Shown in pieces: positions 24,447 to 32,321 of a DNA stretch of 51,980 nucleotides. The notes below the pieces were generated by a model. That model made no database searches, was not told the origin of the DNA, and was given only the letters and a program-made list of their open reading frames with translations. The DNA lies in the NCBI GenBank assembly GCA_946479025.1, contig CAMLDM010000002.1:1-51980 (forward strand), given 5' to 3'. The translations under genes and the position numbers were made by a program. Position 1 is the stretch's first letter. The number at the start of each line of letters is the position of its first letter. This stretch comes from an uncultured Candidatus Saccharibacteria bacterium. Its GTDB lineage: Bacteria > Patescibacteria > Saccharimonadia > Saccharimonadales > CAMLKC01.

Positions 24447-25733
24447 TTATTGCTCAAGAAGAGTAAACTCGTTGCCCGTGATTTCAATAATCGCCTCACC
24501 CGACGCTCCAGCGCGAGTGAGTTCGTGCGTAATACCCATTTTCTTCATGATATCACGTAAGCGGTTTACACCTTCAAAACTGTCAAAATTGGTCCGGCGG
24601 GCAAACTTCTCGATTTTACTGCCGCTCACCACGAAGTGACCGGTCTCTTCATCCTTTTTCACTTCCCAGGCATCCGCAATCTGGGCGTCGTTCAGGCTGA
24701 TAACTGGGATTTCATCGTCACTGTTGTTGATTTCATGTTCGAGAGCGCGGGCGTCGGCAACTTTTTTCCGAAGCGCACGAAGAACTTCCGTGAGACCCTT
24801 ATGAGCCGTAGAGGAAATTGCGTAAATCTCAGCAGTTGTGCCAACCTCTTGTCGAAGCGCGTCCATTTGCATCTTAACGATATCGTCATCAAGGCCATCG
24901 GTCTTCGTGAGGACAATGACCTCTGGCCTCAATGTAAGTTCGGCGCTGTATTTAGAAAGTTCGGTACGAATCGTTCGGTATGATGCTACGACATCGTTCG
25001 AGTAGGCGTCGATCAGGTGAAGCAAAACGGCCGTGCGCTCAACATGACGCAAAAACGCATCCCCGAGCCCCTTGCCTTCACTAGCTCCCTCAATCAAGCC
25101 GGGAATGTCGGCGATCAGCAGGCTTCCGTCGTCAATATCGGCCACGCCCAGGTTTGGTGTCAGCGTCGTAAACGCATAGTTGGCGATTTCTGGACGAGCG
25201 TTGCTTACCACCGAGAGAAACGTGGATTTACCGGCGTTCGGAAAGCCAACTAATCCTACGTCGGCCAGAAGCTTCAGTTCCAATTCAGCCTCAAACGTCT
25301 CACCAGCTTCGCCGAGTTCTGCCATCCGAGGCGTCTGGCGAACAGACGACTTAAAGTGAGCGTTGCCGAAACCACCATCACCACCTTTAGCCACCACCAC
25401 TTTCTGGCCATCCTCGGTCAAGTCGGCAATCACCTCGTCGTCCCGCTTAACAACCGTTCCTATCGGCACCTTCACGATAAAATCCTCGCCAGACCGGCCG
25501 CGCATATTCTGCTTGCCGCCGTTCTGACCGGGCTGCGCCTTCAATTCCGGCTTGTAGCGAAAATCTACCAGCGTGTTCACGTTTTCGCTGGCCACGAATA
25601 TTACATCGCCACCTTTGCCGCCATCGCCGCCGTCCGGACCACCTTTATCGACGTAAATTTCATGCCGAAAACTGACGTTGCCGTTGCCGCCTTTGCCTGC
25701 CTGGATGAAAACTTTCGCTGTGTCAATAAACAT
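24447..25733 (-). CDS. obgE: GTPase ObgE/CgtA
   Basis: A 428-aa ribosome-assembly GTPase. The glycine-rich Obg domain (about 1-156) has KGGNGNVSFRHE, GGPDGGDGGKGGDV and GGDGGFGN. The G domain has G1 GFPNAGKST, G3 DIPGLIEGASEGKGLG, G4 LTKTDG and G5-like ISSTAHKG. The C-terminal OCT domain (about 350-425) has KIEKFARRTNFDSFEGVNRL. The extended -10 TGC-TATACT ends 9 nt before the ATG, so a 2-3 nt leader is predicted. The gene is followed directly by the promoter of the structured RNA. Confidence 0.96.
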   Translation of the reverse strand: MFIDTAKVFIQAGKGGNGNVSFRHEIYVDKGGPDGGDGGKGGDVIFVASENVNTLVDFRYKPELKAQPGQNGGKQNMRGRSGEDFIVKVPIGTVVKRDDEVIADLTEDGQKVVVAKGGDGGFGNAHFKSSVRQTPRMAELGEAGETFEAELELKLLADVGLVGFPNAGKSTFLSVVSNARPEIANYAFTTLTPNLGVADIDDGSLLIADIPGLIEGASEGKGLGDAFLRHVERTAVLLHLIDAYSNDVVASYRTIRTELSKYSAELTLRPEVIVLTKTDGLDDDIVKMQMDALRQEVGTTAEIYAISSTAHKGLTEVLRALRKKVADARALEHEINNSDDEIPVISLNDAQIADAWEVKKDEETGHFVVSGSKIEKFARRTNFDSFEGVNRLRDIMKKMGITHELTRAGASGEAIIEITGNEFTLLEQ

Positions 25734-25742
25734 ATCTTGCCT

Positions 25743-25750
25743 AGTATAGC
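25743..25750 (-). promoter_or_regulatory. -10 element for obgE
   Basis: TATACT (25743-25748) preceded by TGC on the minus strand, 9 nt before the obgE ATG. A near-leaderless transcript is predicted. Confidence 0.5.
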
Positions 25751-25798
25751 AAAATCGCCCCTATAAAGACAGGGGCGACCGCTATTCTATCACATATT

Positions 25799-26992
25799 CT
25801 AGTGAATGAAGTTTGAAACAGATTCCGGGTTGAGCGTACGGGAGTTCACGATGTTGAACCCGCCATATGAGCCGTTGTTCATCTCAGAAATAGTAATCGT
25901 ACCGTTACTGTTGACACTTTCGACGACACCAACGTGGCCGGCATAGCCAGAGTCGCCCGCAAAGGCGTTCCACTGGGCGATCGCACCGACTTCCGGTGTA
26001 TGATCGACTTGATAGCCTGCGGCGCGTGCATACATAGCCCAAGTTGCCGCGTTACCCCAGAAGCTTCCAACAGGCCGGCCAAGCTGCATACGTCGCTCGT
26101 AAGCGTACCATGTACAGTTACCAAAGGCGTAGCGGTTACCAGCAGAGGCGCGAGCCAGCTGCGCATCAAAACCAGAGTAAACGCCACCGCTTGCGCCCTG
26201 CGAAGCGCCGAAGTTCGGACGCTGCGCATTAGGCAGAATGCCACCGGGGATAATAATAGTCTTACCCGCTTTGAGACCACTGAGTTCAAGGTCGTTAAAT
26301 GAAACTATCCGGGTCTTGTTTGCCCTGTAGGCGTGAGCAATGCTACCAAGTGTGTCACCCTTCTTCACGACGTAAATAACACCGTCAACAGGAGGGATGG
26401 TTAATTTTCTTCCTGGTTCGATAGCAGAAGACGCAAGATTATTCGCCCATTTGATGGTGTTTACTGAAACGCCGAACTGTTCTGACAGCTTTTCTACCGT
26501 ATCGCCGGCCTTTGCCGTGTAATGCTTGGTTTCGCGGCTGTCAGCAGACGGCTGGATAATCTGGGGTTTGTTGATAGCATTGTCATCGCTCTGAGCCAGC
26601 TGGTGCTCTGCAGAGAGGGATACCGAAAGGTTGGCGACGTTAGTCGCAATCGGCAGTTCTGCGCGTTCGGCGATGCCGGCGGCAACATTGGTTGCGACCA
26701 GCTGGTCAACCGACGGCTGATCGGTTGCAGTTTGGTTTTGAACTGGCGTATCGACAGCATTGGCAACGCTGTCCATTTTTTGTGGCGACTGGTAGCCGAT
26801 GGCAACCATCGACATAACAAGCAAGAAAACACCGGTGTACGCTGCTATGGTAGTTGATTTTAGTCCACTCTTACGCCTCTTCGAAGCGTGTTGACGGCGA
26901 GCAAACAGTTGTTGTTTCAACTCAGCAGTTGACGCTTGGGACATGCCCATAACGGTTTGATGATTACGAATAATCGTTCTCCTGCCACTCAT
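25799..26992 (-). CDS. Peptidoglycan hydrolase with two LysM domains and a CHAP domain
   Basis: A 397-aa envelope enzyme. A basic cytoplasmic N-terminus is followed by one membrane helix (about 46-67, IAAYTGVFLLVMSMVAIGYQ), a linker, LysM 1 (about 157-201, YTAKAGDTVEKLSEQFGVSV) and LysM 2 (about 206-250, YVVKKGDTLGSIAHAYRAN), which bind glycan strands. The C-terminal CHAP domain has Cys293 (GNCTWYAYERR) and His353 (AGHVGVVESV) as the expected catalytic pair; CHAP enzymes cut amide or peptide bonds in peptidoglycan. The start is uncertain: ATG 26992 has no clear Shine-Dalgarno, and ATGs at 26947 and 26941 are possible. It is preceded by a 212-nt leader and strong promoter. The role is own-wall remodelling or attack on a host wall. 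Confidence 0.9.
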   Translation of the reverse strand: MSGRRTIIRNHQTVMGMSQASTAELKQQLFARRQHASKRRKSGLKSTTIAAYTGVFLLVMSMVAIGYQSPQKMDSVANAVDTPVQNQTATDQPSVDQLVATNVAAGIAERAELPIATNVANLSVSLSAEHQLAQSDDNAINKPQIIQPSADSRETKHYTAKAGDTVEKLSEQFGVSVNTIKWANNLASSAIEPGRKLTIPPVDGVIYVVKKGDTLGSIAHAYRANKTRIVSFNDLELSGLKAGKTIIIPGGILPNAQRPNFGASQGASGGVYSGFDAQLARASAGNRYAFGNCTWYAYERRMQLGRPVGSFWGNAATWAMYARAAGYQVDHTPEVGAIAQWNAFAGDSGYAGHVGVVESVNSNGTITISEMNNGSYGGFNIVNSRTLNPESVSNFIH

Positions 26993-27204
26993 ATTACTAC
27001 AAGGGCGACTACCTTACTTTGTCTTTCTTCTCGCAAATAGAACGGGGTACGTGTCGACCGATTTCATTAAATGATATTAGGTGAAAATGTTCAATTTCAG
27101 TACCCGTAGCGACATTTGTCGGTAGGCGCATTTATGATCCGTTCTTCCCACTCGCATATGAAGTCCGTCAGACGACAATAGTAGTCGGATTCACAAATGT
27201 GCTG
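26993..27204 (-). promoter_or_regulatory. Long structured 5' leader of the LysM-CHAP gene
   Basis: The roughly 212 nt between predicted transcription start and start codon contain no credible ORF. Pairing is visible: ACGG-GTAC (plus 27100-27107) with a GTACCCCGT arm (27042-27050), enclosing about 50 nt; a near-palindromic CGACATTTGTCG at about 27109-27122; and an ACATTTGT/ACAAATGT long-range match between about 27192-27200 and 27112-27120. In a genome where most leaders are 0-10 nt long, this suggests a regulatory RNA element such as a riboswitch. c-di-AMP riboswitches often control such genes, but I do not find their conserved core. Confidence 0.45.
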
Positions 27205-27210
27205 TCATTT

Positions 27211-27239
27211 ATTGTATCAGCCCTTGCAAAGTATGTCAA
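27211..27239 (-). promoter_or_regulatory. Strong promoter of the LysM-CHAP gene
   Basis: Minus strand TTGACA (27234-27239), 17 nt, TACAAT (27211-27216); initiation near 27204. A second TTGACA at 27262-27267 with a weak ATAAAT 17 nt downstream could be a tandem promoter. Both lie just after the mltG stop. Confidence 0.75.
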
Positions 27240-27270
27240 TTTATTTTATGAAATGTAAAAATGTCAAGGG

Positions 27271-28416
27271 CTACTGCACGGCACACTTAATCTTACAGTG
27301 GTCGCGAATATTTGCTTCATGCTCTTTGTCAGTACGCGCATAGTAGGTTACATCGTCATCACCACTGAGGAAAAACAGGAAATCGCCCTTCGCCGGATGC
27401 GCCACAGCTTCAAGCGCACTTAAGCCCGGGGTGCCGATAGGTCCTGGTGGCAGGCCTGCGTGAATGCGCGTGTTGTAGGGCGTGTCGACCGTTACCGACC
27501 TCTCTGCGCCTATCTTATCCGCGCCGTAATATGCCGTCACGTCCGAACCAAGTGGTACGCCCTCTCTGTAGCGCTTGAGAAAAATCTGCGCGACTTGTTT
27601 CTGATCTGTTGGGTCGGGCACTTCGCGCTGAATTATAGAGGCCAGCGTAATCCCTTGATATAAAGTGAGCCCTTGCCGCTTGAAGCCTGTCACCAGATTG
27701 TTGTCCTTTACGACCTGAGCGTAGGTTTCGAATGTCTTTTCAAATATCTGCTCTACCGTCGCCGAGCTGTCAAAATTGTACGTTTCACCGTAGATATACC
27801 CTTCAAGGTCGGCACCCGCCGGTCTCCCCGCAAACAGCGGGCTGTCGTAGGTTTTCTTAAGGGCTGCATCGACTTCTGCGGCCGTATAGCCGGATTTTAT
27901 AAGCGCCGCACGGTTTTCCGCGAGCGTTGCACCAGGGAGAAACCGAATATTGAACTGGTCAACTCGGCCCGAAACGATATGATCCACAATGTCTGCCATC
28001 GGCTCTGACGGCGAAAGACTGTACACGCCCGCCTGTAGCTTATCGCGCGTGTGCGACAGACGCGTATAGATGGCAAATGCCAGCTCGCTGCGGATCAGCT
28101 TCTGACCTGCGAGTTTTTGTCCAATCTGAGTAGGCGTATCGCCCGTCACGATCCGGACACGCACACGGTTAGTGTTACCTCTTGAAACCGCCCGAAGGGA
28201 CAACCCGTACCACGAAATGGCGCCAAGGATCAGAATAATTACCACCGCTGCAATGCCGCCGACCGTCCACCAAATGATCTTCTTCCCTCTTTTGTTTGAT
28301 GCCTCAAGTAACAGCGGCTTGGCCGGAGACGTCTGAAGAGGCGTGGCCGGTTCTTCCGGCTGAGCCGCAGGAGGTGGTGGTGCAAGTGGCCGTTTTGGTG
28401 GCAAAATATCGTTCAT
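27271..28416 (-). CDS. mltG: Endolytic transglycosylase MltG (YceG)
   Basis: A 381-aa membrane enzyme that cuts nascent glycan strands and sets their length. A proline-rich cytoplasmic N-terminus (LPPKRPLAPPPPAAQPEEP) precedes one helix (about 52-73, WTVGGIAAVVIILILGAISW) and a LysM-like subdomain. The catalytic YceG core has ASIIQREVPDPTDQKQVAQI with the conserved Glu, RYREGVPLGSDVTAYYG, YNTRIHAGLPPGPIGTPG and ALEAVAHPA. I start at 28416 (MNDILPP), 1 nt after the ruvX stop (TAGcATG), rejecting a frame that extends 20 residues into ruvX. Confidence 0.94.
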   Translation of the reverse strand: MNDILPPKRPLAPPPPAAQPEEPATPLQTSPAKPLLLEASNKRGKKIIWWTVGGIAAVVIILILGAISWYGLSLRAVSRGNTNRVRVRIVTGDTPTQIGQKLAGQKLIRSELAFAIYTRLSHTRDKLQAGVYSLSPSEPMADIVDHIVSGRVDQFNIRFLPGATLAENRAALIKSGYTAAEVDAALKKTYDSPLFAGRPAGADLEGYIYGETYNFDSSATVEQIFEKTFETYAQVVKDNNLVTGFKRQGLTLYQGITLASIIQREVPDPTDQKQVAQIFLKRYREGVPLGSDVTAYYGADKIGAERSVTVDTPYNTRIHAGLPPGPIGTPGLSALEAVAHPAKGDFLFFLSGDDDVTYYARTDKEHEANIRDHCKIKCAVQ

Positions 28417-28417
28417 G

Positions 28418-28822
28418 CTAATGCTGCTCCAGATAATCTTGCAAAATAAGAGCTGCGGCCTGAGCGTCAATGTCACCCTTTTGATATGGCTTACCGTATG
28501 ATTTTAACTGCTGCTCGGCCAGCACACTCGTCAGAGATTCGTCCTGAAACACCAGATTCGGCGCGATATCTTCAAGCTGGCCCGCGAAATCTTCTACATA
28601 ATCCGTCTGCGCGGTCCGCTCGCCCGATTGATTGCGCGGGTAACCAACCACGACCGTATCAACCTTTTCATTAATGACTAACCGTGCGATCCGGTTGATT
28701 TCATTGCCGTCCACCTCTATCGTTTCAAACGGCACGGCAATTCGAACAGAGCTGTCGCCGACCGCAACGCCGATGCGCTTTTCTCCGACATCCAAGGAAA
28801 GAAACGACTTACTTTGACCCAT
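28418..28822 (-). CDS. ruvX: Holliday junction resolvase-like protein RuvX (YqgF)
   Basis: A 134-aa RNase H-fold nuclease, implicated in pre-16S rRNA 5'-end maturation and/or junction resolution. Motifs are SLDVGEKRIGVAVGD with the first acidic residue, VVVGYPRNQSGERT, and VFQDESLTSVLAEQQL, plus the C-terminal DIDAQAAALILQDYL. It overlaps the upstream gene by 14 nt and mltG follows after 1 nt, so the genes are one unit. Confidence 0.93.
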   Translation of the reverse strand: MGQSKSFLSLDVGEKRIGVAVGDSSVRIAVPFETIEVDGNEINRIARLVINEKVDTVVVGYPRNQSGERTAQTDYVEDFAGQLEDIAPNLVFQDESLTSVLAEQQLKSYGKPYQKGDIDAQAAALILQDYLEQH

Positions 28823-30497
28823 TGAGATTGAAATCTACACTGATTTTCTTAACGTCATTTGGCGCGATCGAGACCCAGAACGGAGAGAATTTGATATCCA
28901 CGTCGTCAACGCCCTCGATCGACTCAATACTCGATTGAATTTCACCATAGCGTTTGCCCTTGGCAAGTTCCTTGATGTTGTTGTCGTCAATCTTTGGTCC
29001 GATCTTCGCCGTAGCGACAAGATCTGCTGCATACCCGTTCTTGCTCTTTGTGACATCTGAGAAGTTCACGCCGCTTGTCCCATTATCGTACACGCGCCGG
29101 TCATTTTTGCCGTCAATCTGCGCTTTGAAGTAATCGTCGAGGAAATGGCTGGCTTCTGTTTTGGCAACGGCGGCGAGAGCGTAGGTAACGGTTACTGTAA
29201 GCTTCGCCTTGCCATCAGGTGCTTCCTGACCGATGGCGGGGGTCGACTCCGGAGTTCCCTTGTCGGTACTAAAAGACTGCTCGAGCACGATAAACTCACT
29301 GTTGAATTTGGCCTTGAGCTGATCTTTGAGCTCGTCACTGTTTTGCTGTGCCAGCTGATCGGATGCTTTTTGCACGTCGCCGCTACTTACTGTTTTGATG
29401 GTTTTTTTGCTTCCGCCAGTGATGTCGGTCGAGGCGACGGCGTTAAAGTAAACCGTTGAGCTTCCGCTTGGATGCCCTGAAACGCTGAATGTCGTATTAC
29501 TTGGGGTATTGTAATCTTCTCCAATATCCTTGGCCGAGATGCTCACGGCATCTGAAACGCCCGGACTCGAGCAACCGCCAAAGCCACCAGTTCCACCTGG
29601 GACACTGGCCGCGGCCTGCGTCACGTAGGTACGGCCGTTTGCGCTGATTGCAGTACCCGCTGGGATTGTTTGGGCCGACATGGATTCACAGTTTTTAAAG
29701 ACGACCTGGCCCTGCGACTTGTCGCCGACCTCTTTGCTACCGGTGGCGTCAAACTCAACCGACGCGTCTTTTTTGATCTGTTGGGTTGTCGTTTTGATGG
29801 TTTTAGCCGAAGCATCTGTCGCGAGCGCATCCCCGAGGGTGACTTTTTCATTCGCCGCTGAATCTGTGGTGCGGGCAGTAATAATAACCTTCGCATGCGG
29901 CGCAAAGAAGATCGCCCAGATGAGAAACGCGACAAGCAGTACACCGCCGCCAATCAGGAAGACGAGCTTCTTACGAAACTTATTGAAGTTCGGTACCTTT
30001 ACGCCGCTTTTAGCTCTCGGCTTGCGAGGCGACTGTCCCGGTGCGGGTGGCGTAGCCCGTGGCATTTCCGCGGCGTTTTCGCGCACCGCTTCGTCTATTG
30101 CCGGGTTATCGATGGCCGCGGCGCCAAGCGAACTGGGGCCGGCTGTTTTTGCCAGTTCGCCCACAGGAAGCTGCGCGCCGTCAATGACATCTTCGCCGTT
30201 ATCAACCTCAAGCGCGGAAATCTCGGCCATCTCCGGCTTGCTTTGCAGGTTTTTTGCCACTGGAACTTGTGCCGCCGAAGCCAGCGCTCCGAGTGCAGCG
30301 TTATTCGTAATAAGCACGAGCCGCTTATCAGCCTGCTTTGCCGCACGCGCCAAAAGGTGCAGGTTTACCGCGCTCTGAAGTACGCCGATCCGCTTGGGCG
30401 GCACGAGCGCAACGATCTTCTCTTTGGCACTCTTAACTTTACCGATTATCGCGGTAATGTCATCTTCTACATCGACATAAATGACGTCTTTATTCAT
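28809..30497 (-). CDS. Membrane-anchored baseplate J-like domain protein (CPR type)
   Basis: A 562-aa protein. The N-terminal about 80 residues look like a Rossmann-type fold (KIVALVPPKRIGVLQSAVN, KRLVLITNNAALGALAS). A Pro/Ala-rich linker follows, then one helix (about 180-202, KLVFLIGGGVLLVAFLIWAI). The exterior region of about 350 residues has TGSKEVGDKSQGQVVFKN, QTIPAGTAISANGRTYVT, VPGGTGG and AKDIGEDYNTPSNTTFSV. That series matches the text seen in CPR proteins usually named 'baseplate J/gp47'. The name is by similarity; a phage-tail role is not implied. It lies between the ftsA-like gene and ruvX/mltG, so an envelope or division role is likely. Confidence 0.75.
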   Translation of the reverse strand: MNKDVIYVDVEDDITAIIGKVKSAKEKIVALVPPKRIGVLQSAVNLHLLARAAKQADKRLVLITNNAALGALASAAQVPVAKNLQSKPEMAEISALEVDNGEDVIDGAQLPVGELAKTAGPSSLGAAAIDNPAIDEAVRENAAEMPRATPPAPGQSPRKPRAKSGVKVPNFNKFRKKLVFLIGGGVLLVAFLIWAIFFAPHAKVIITARTTDSAANEKVTLGDALATDASAKTIKTTTQQIKKDASVEFDATGSKEVGDKSQGQVVFKNCESMSAQTIPAGTAISANGRTYVTQAAASVPGGTGGFGGCSSPGVSDAVSISAKDIGEDYNTPSNTTFSVSGHPSGSSTVYFNAVASTDITGGSKKTIKTVSSGDVQKASDQLAQQNSDELKDQLKAKFNSEFIVLEQSFSTDKGTPESTPAIGQEAPDGKAKLTVTVTYALAAVAKTEASHFLDDYFKAQIDGKNDRRVYDNGTSGVNFSDVTKSKNGYAADLVATAKIGPKIDDNNIKELAKGKRYGEIQSSIESIEGVDDVDIKFSPFWVSIAPNDVKKISVDFNLNGSK

Positions 30498-30499
30498 GT

Positions 30500-31765
30500 T
30501 TATATTCTTAGAATTCGATTAAGTTTGTCCTTAATGGTATCCCCGTCAGTGCTGCCTACCATTGTATCATAGCCGACCCGCAGCAATCCCATGGCCGTAA
30601 TGAAGGTATGGTCGTTAGCGGCCCCCGTCGAATCCGTGATGCCGACGACTTCGCTCGGACTGATGCGCTGTACGGTCGGGCGCTTGGTAAACGGTAGTTC
30701 TTTGTACCAATCACGCTCCGACAGCGCTTCCACCAGCTTGCTAAGGCTGGCACCACCGCCACAGAGCAGTATCCGGTTCGGCAGATGATCGACCGAGTCA
30801 AACTCCGCCAAGGCAAGCTCAACGCCGGACAGCCAGACCTCAAGTGTTTTGTCGATTGCCGCGTCGGCATGCTTTTTAACCGTAGCCTTTATCTGTGGAC
30901 TGTCGATATTCACCTTGAGCTTTTCGGCGTCCTTGTAGCTAAGATCCATATCACTGGCGATCGTCCGGGTAAAGCTGCGGCCACCAATACCGAACATCTT
31001 CGTCCCCTCCACGCCGCCGTCATTCACCACGGCAATATCGGTCGTGCCACCACCAACGTCCGCAAGGACAGCAGTAAAGTTACTGCTTGCATCGGTGCCA
31101 AGTACACTGCGGCTCACAGCAAACGGCTCAGCCGCAACCGCCACCAGTTCCAGCGCCAATTCGTCGGCAACGCGCTCCAGCGCACCAATGTGCACCATCG
31201 GAGCAAACGCCGTATAAATCTGAACGGCGACGTCTTTTCCCTGAAATCCGATCGGGTTGCTAACCTTGTAGCCATCGATATGAATACTCACCAGCGCCGA
31301 GTTAACCAGCTTCACTTCGACTTCTTCATTGCCGGTTTCAAGCGCAATCTGACGCTGCGCCTTACCCTGGGCACGCTCCTGAACTTTCTCAATGATAAAC
31401 TCCATTTCATTGGCATCCAGAGGACGGTCGGGTTGCGGACGGCGATACCGAATGGTGTTCGTTACTCCTTTTACCAGCTCCCCGGCAATACCAATAACCG
31501 CACGTTTTGCCTGCAGTCCGGCTTGGTCTTCTGCTTCGCTGAGCGCCTCTTCGCAGTTACGCACTACGCCGGAAATATCCGCAATAGCACCGCTATGCAT
31601 GTCGCTGAGATCCTGGCGGGCGCGGCCAACGCCGACAATCTCAAGCGTATCGTCCTTCATCTTGGCAATGAGCGCCTTGACGAATTCTGTCCCGATATCA
31701 AGTGCTACCACGTAGTCGTTATCGAGCTTTTCTTGTGACTTTTGACGCAATTTTTCGAAAACCAT
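30500..31765 (-). CDS. ftsA: FtsA/PilM-like actin-fold ATPase (cell division protein FtsA-like)
   Basis: A 421-aa actin-fold protein. The phosphate-1 motif is YVVALDIGTEFVKALIAKM, the SHS2-like 1C subdomain follows (about 95-175), phosphate 2 is LADVGGGTTDIAVVND, and the adenosine motif is RILLCGGGASLSKLVEAL. FtsA anchors FtsZ to the membrane; the C-terminus here (IKDKLNRILRI) could be the short amphipathic membrane helix. A PilM-like role is the main alternative, since the orphan pseudopilin is in the window. I start at 31765 (MVFEKLRQ); TATAAT lies 10 nt before it. Confidence 0.85.
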   Translation of the reverse strand: MVFEKLRQKSQEKLDNDYVVALDIGTEFVKALIAKMKDDTLEIVGVGRARQDLSDMHSGAIADISGVVRNCEEALSEAEDQAGLQAKRAVIGIAGELVKGVTNTIRYRRPQPDRPLDANEMEFIIEKVQERAQGKAQRQIALETGNEEVEVKLVNSALVSIHIDGYKVSNPIGFQGKDVAVQIYTAFAPMVHIGALERVADELALELVAVAAEPFAVSRSVLGTDASSNFTAVLADVGGGTTDIAVVNDGGVEGTKMFGIGGRSFTRTIASDMDLSYKDAEKLKVNIDSPQIKATVKKHADAAIDKTLEVWLSGVELALAEFDSVDHLPNRILLCGGGASLSKLVEALSERDWYKELPFTKRPTVQRISPSEVVGITDSTGAANDHTFITAMGLLRVGYDTMVGSTDGDTIKDKLNRILRI

Positions 31766-31775
31766 AATTAGTATC

Positions 31776-31781
31776 ATTATA
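31776..31781 (-). promoter_or_regulatory. -10 element of the ftsA-baseplate J-ruvX-mltG unit
   Basis: A consensus TATAAT on the minus strand 10 nt before the ftsA ATG; a second GATACT-like hexamer is 4 nt before the ATG. Leader of about 3-4 nt predicted. Confidence 0.55.
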
Positions 31782-31829
31782 TACCATTTGGCTATGGAAT
31801 GAACAACACACGACGATTCCATCGATCGC

Positions 31830-31862
31830 TTTGACACTATGTAGATTTCGTGTCAAAATAGG
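31830..31862 (+). promoter_or_regulatory. Promoter with inverted repeat for the small membrane protein
   Basis: TTGACA (31831-31836) with CAAAAT 17 nt downstream. The -35 lies in an inverted repeat TTTGACA-N14-TGTCAAA (31830-31836 with 31851-31857), which could be a regulator binding site or a transcript-end hairpin. Confidence 0.45.
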
Positions 31863-31892
31863 CATGTCGTATTTTGAGTAAGAGGAGGCGCC

Positions 31893-32213
31893 ATGAAACG
31901 CCGTTTGATCGGCGAGGTTGCTATCGCTATCTTCGCCGTAGGTAGTTGCGTCGCCAGCATCATCTGGGTATACACCAATCGGCTCCACGCCGCCAAAGCC
32001 ACGGCGGCGGCAACGATCACCGAGCCAAGATGCAATCTAGCCGTCACCCACTGCATACCCTCTCCCACCCGGATAGACATTCACTGGTGGACAAGCGTGC
32101 TACTTCCAACAGTAGGGTTCGCGCTTGGAATACTACTCCTCGGTTTTGCGGTGTTTGGTATCAAAGATATCTGGCGTGAACAAAAACTCGAGGCAGAAGC
32201 AAGCCGTGGATGA
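31893..32213 (+). CDS. Small membrane protein, unknown
   Basis: A 106-aa protein with two hydrophobic helices (about 6-27, IGEVAIAIFAVGSCVASIIW, and 67-90, TSVLLPTVGFALGILLLGFA), and a charged C-terminal tail (KDIWREQKLEAEASRG). Between the helices lies a short loop with two cysteines (PRCNLAVTHCIPSP), likely exterior and able to form a disulfide. A full AGGAGG lies 5 nt before the ATG. No family recognised. It is alone between the divergent ftsA-like gene and convergent alaS. Confidence 0.65.
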   Translation: MKRRLIGEVAIAIFAVGSCVASIIWVYTNRLHAAKATAAATITEPRCNLAVTHCIPSPTRIDIHWWTSVLLPTVGFALGILLLGFAVFGIKDIWREQKLEAEASRG

Positions 32214-32225
32214 CAACCCTGAAAG

Positions 32226-32256
32226 AGGCTGCCCGACACACAACGATCGGACAGCC
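32226..32256 (+). terminator. Hairpin after the small membrane protein
   Basis: GGCTG-C-CCGA pairs with TCGG-A-CAGCC (32227-32236 with 32247-32256). No T run follows; a second hairpin is just downstream. Confidence 0.4.
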
Positions 32257-32268
32257 AAAAGACGACGC

Positions 32269-32301
32269 GGACGGACCTTGAGCAGAGCGCTCGGTCCGTC
32301 C
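32269..32301. terminator. Terminator-like hairpin between convergent genes
   Basis: A perfect 9-bp stem GGACGGACC / GGTCCGTCC with a 15-nt loop, 21 nt past the alaS stop. It can serve both the plus-strand small gene and minus-strand alaS, although T runs are short. Confidence 0.6.
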
Positions 32302-32321
32302 ATTTGAATTTCAACCGCAGT

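Noticed and set aside
26993..27204. c-di-AMP (ydaO) riboswitch in the CHAP leader
   Set aside because: Gene context fits, but the conserved GGGGU-AAUC and GACAGCUAAC segments were not found.
31765..31837. N-terminal extension of the FtsA-like protein, and similar extensions of pepP, trhO, alaS, mltG, rpf, uvrD, pyk and the second ABC gene
   Set aside because: Extensions lack family similarity, often overlap promoters or the neighbouring gene, and the internal starts match the family N-termini and nearby -10 or Shine-Dalgarno signals.
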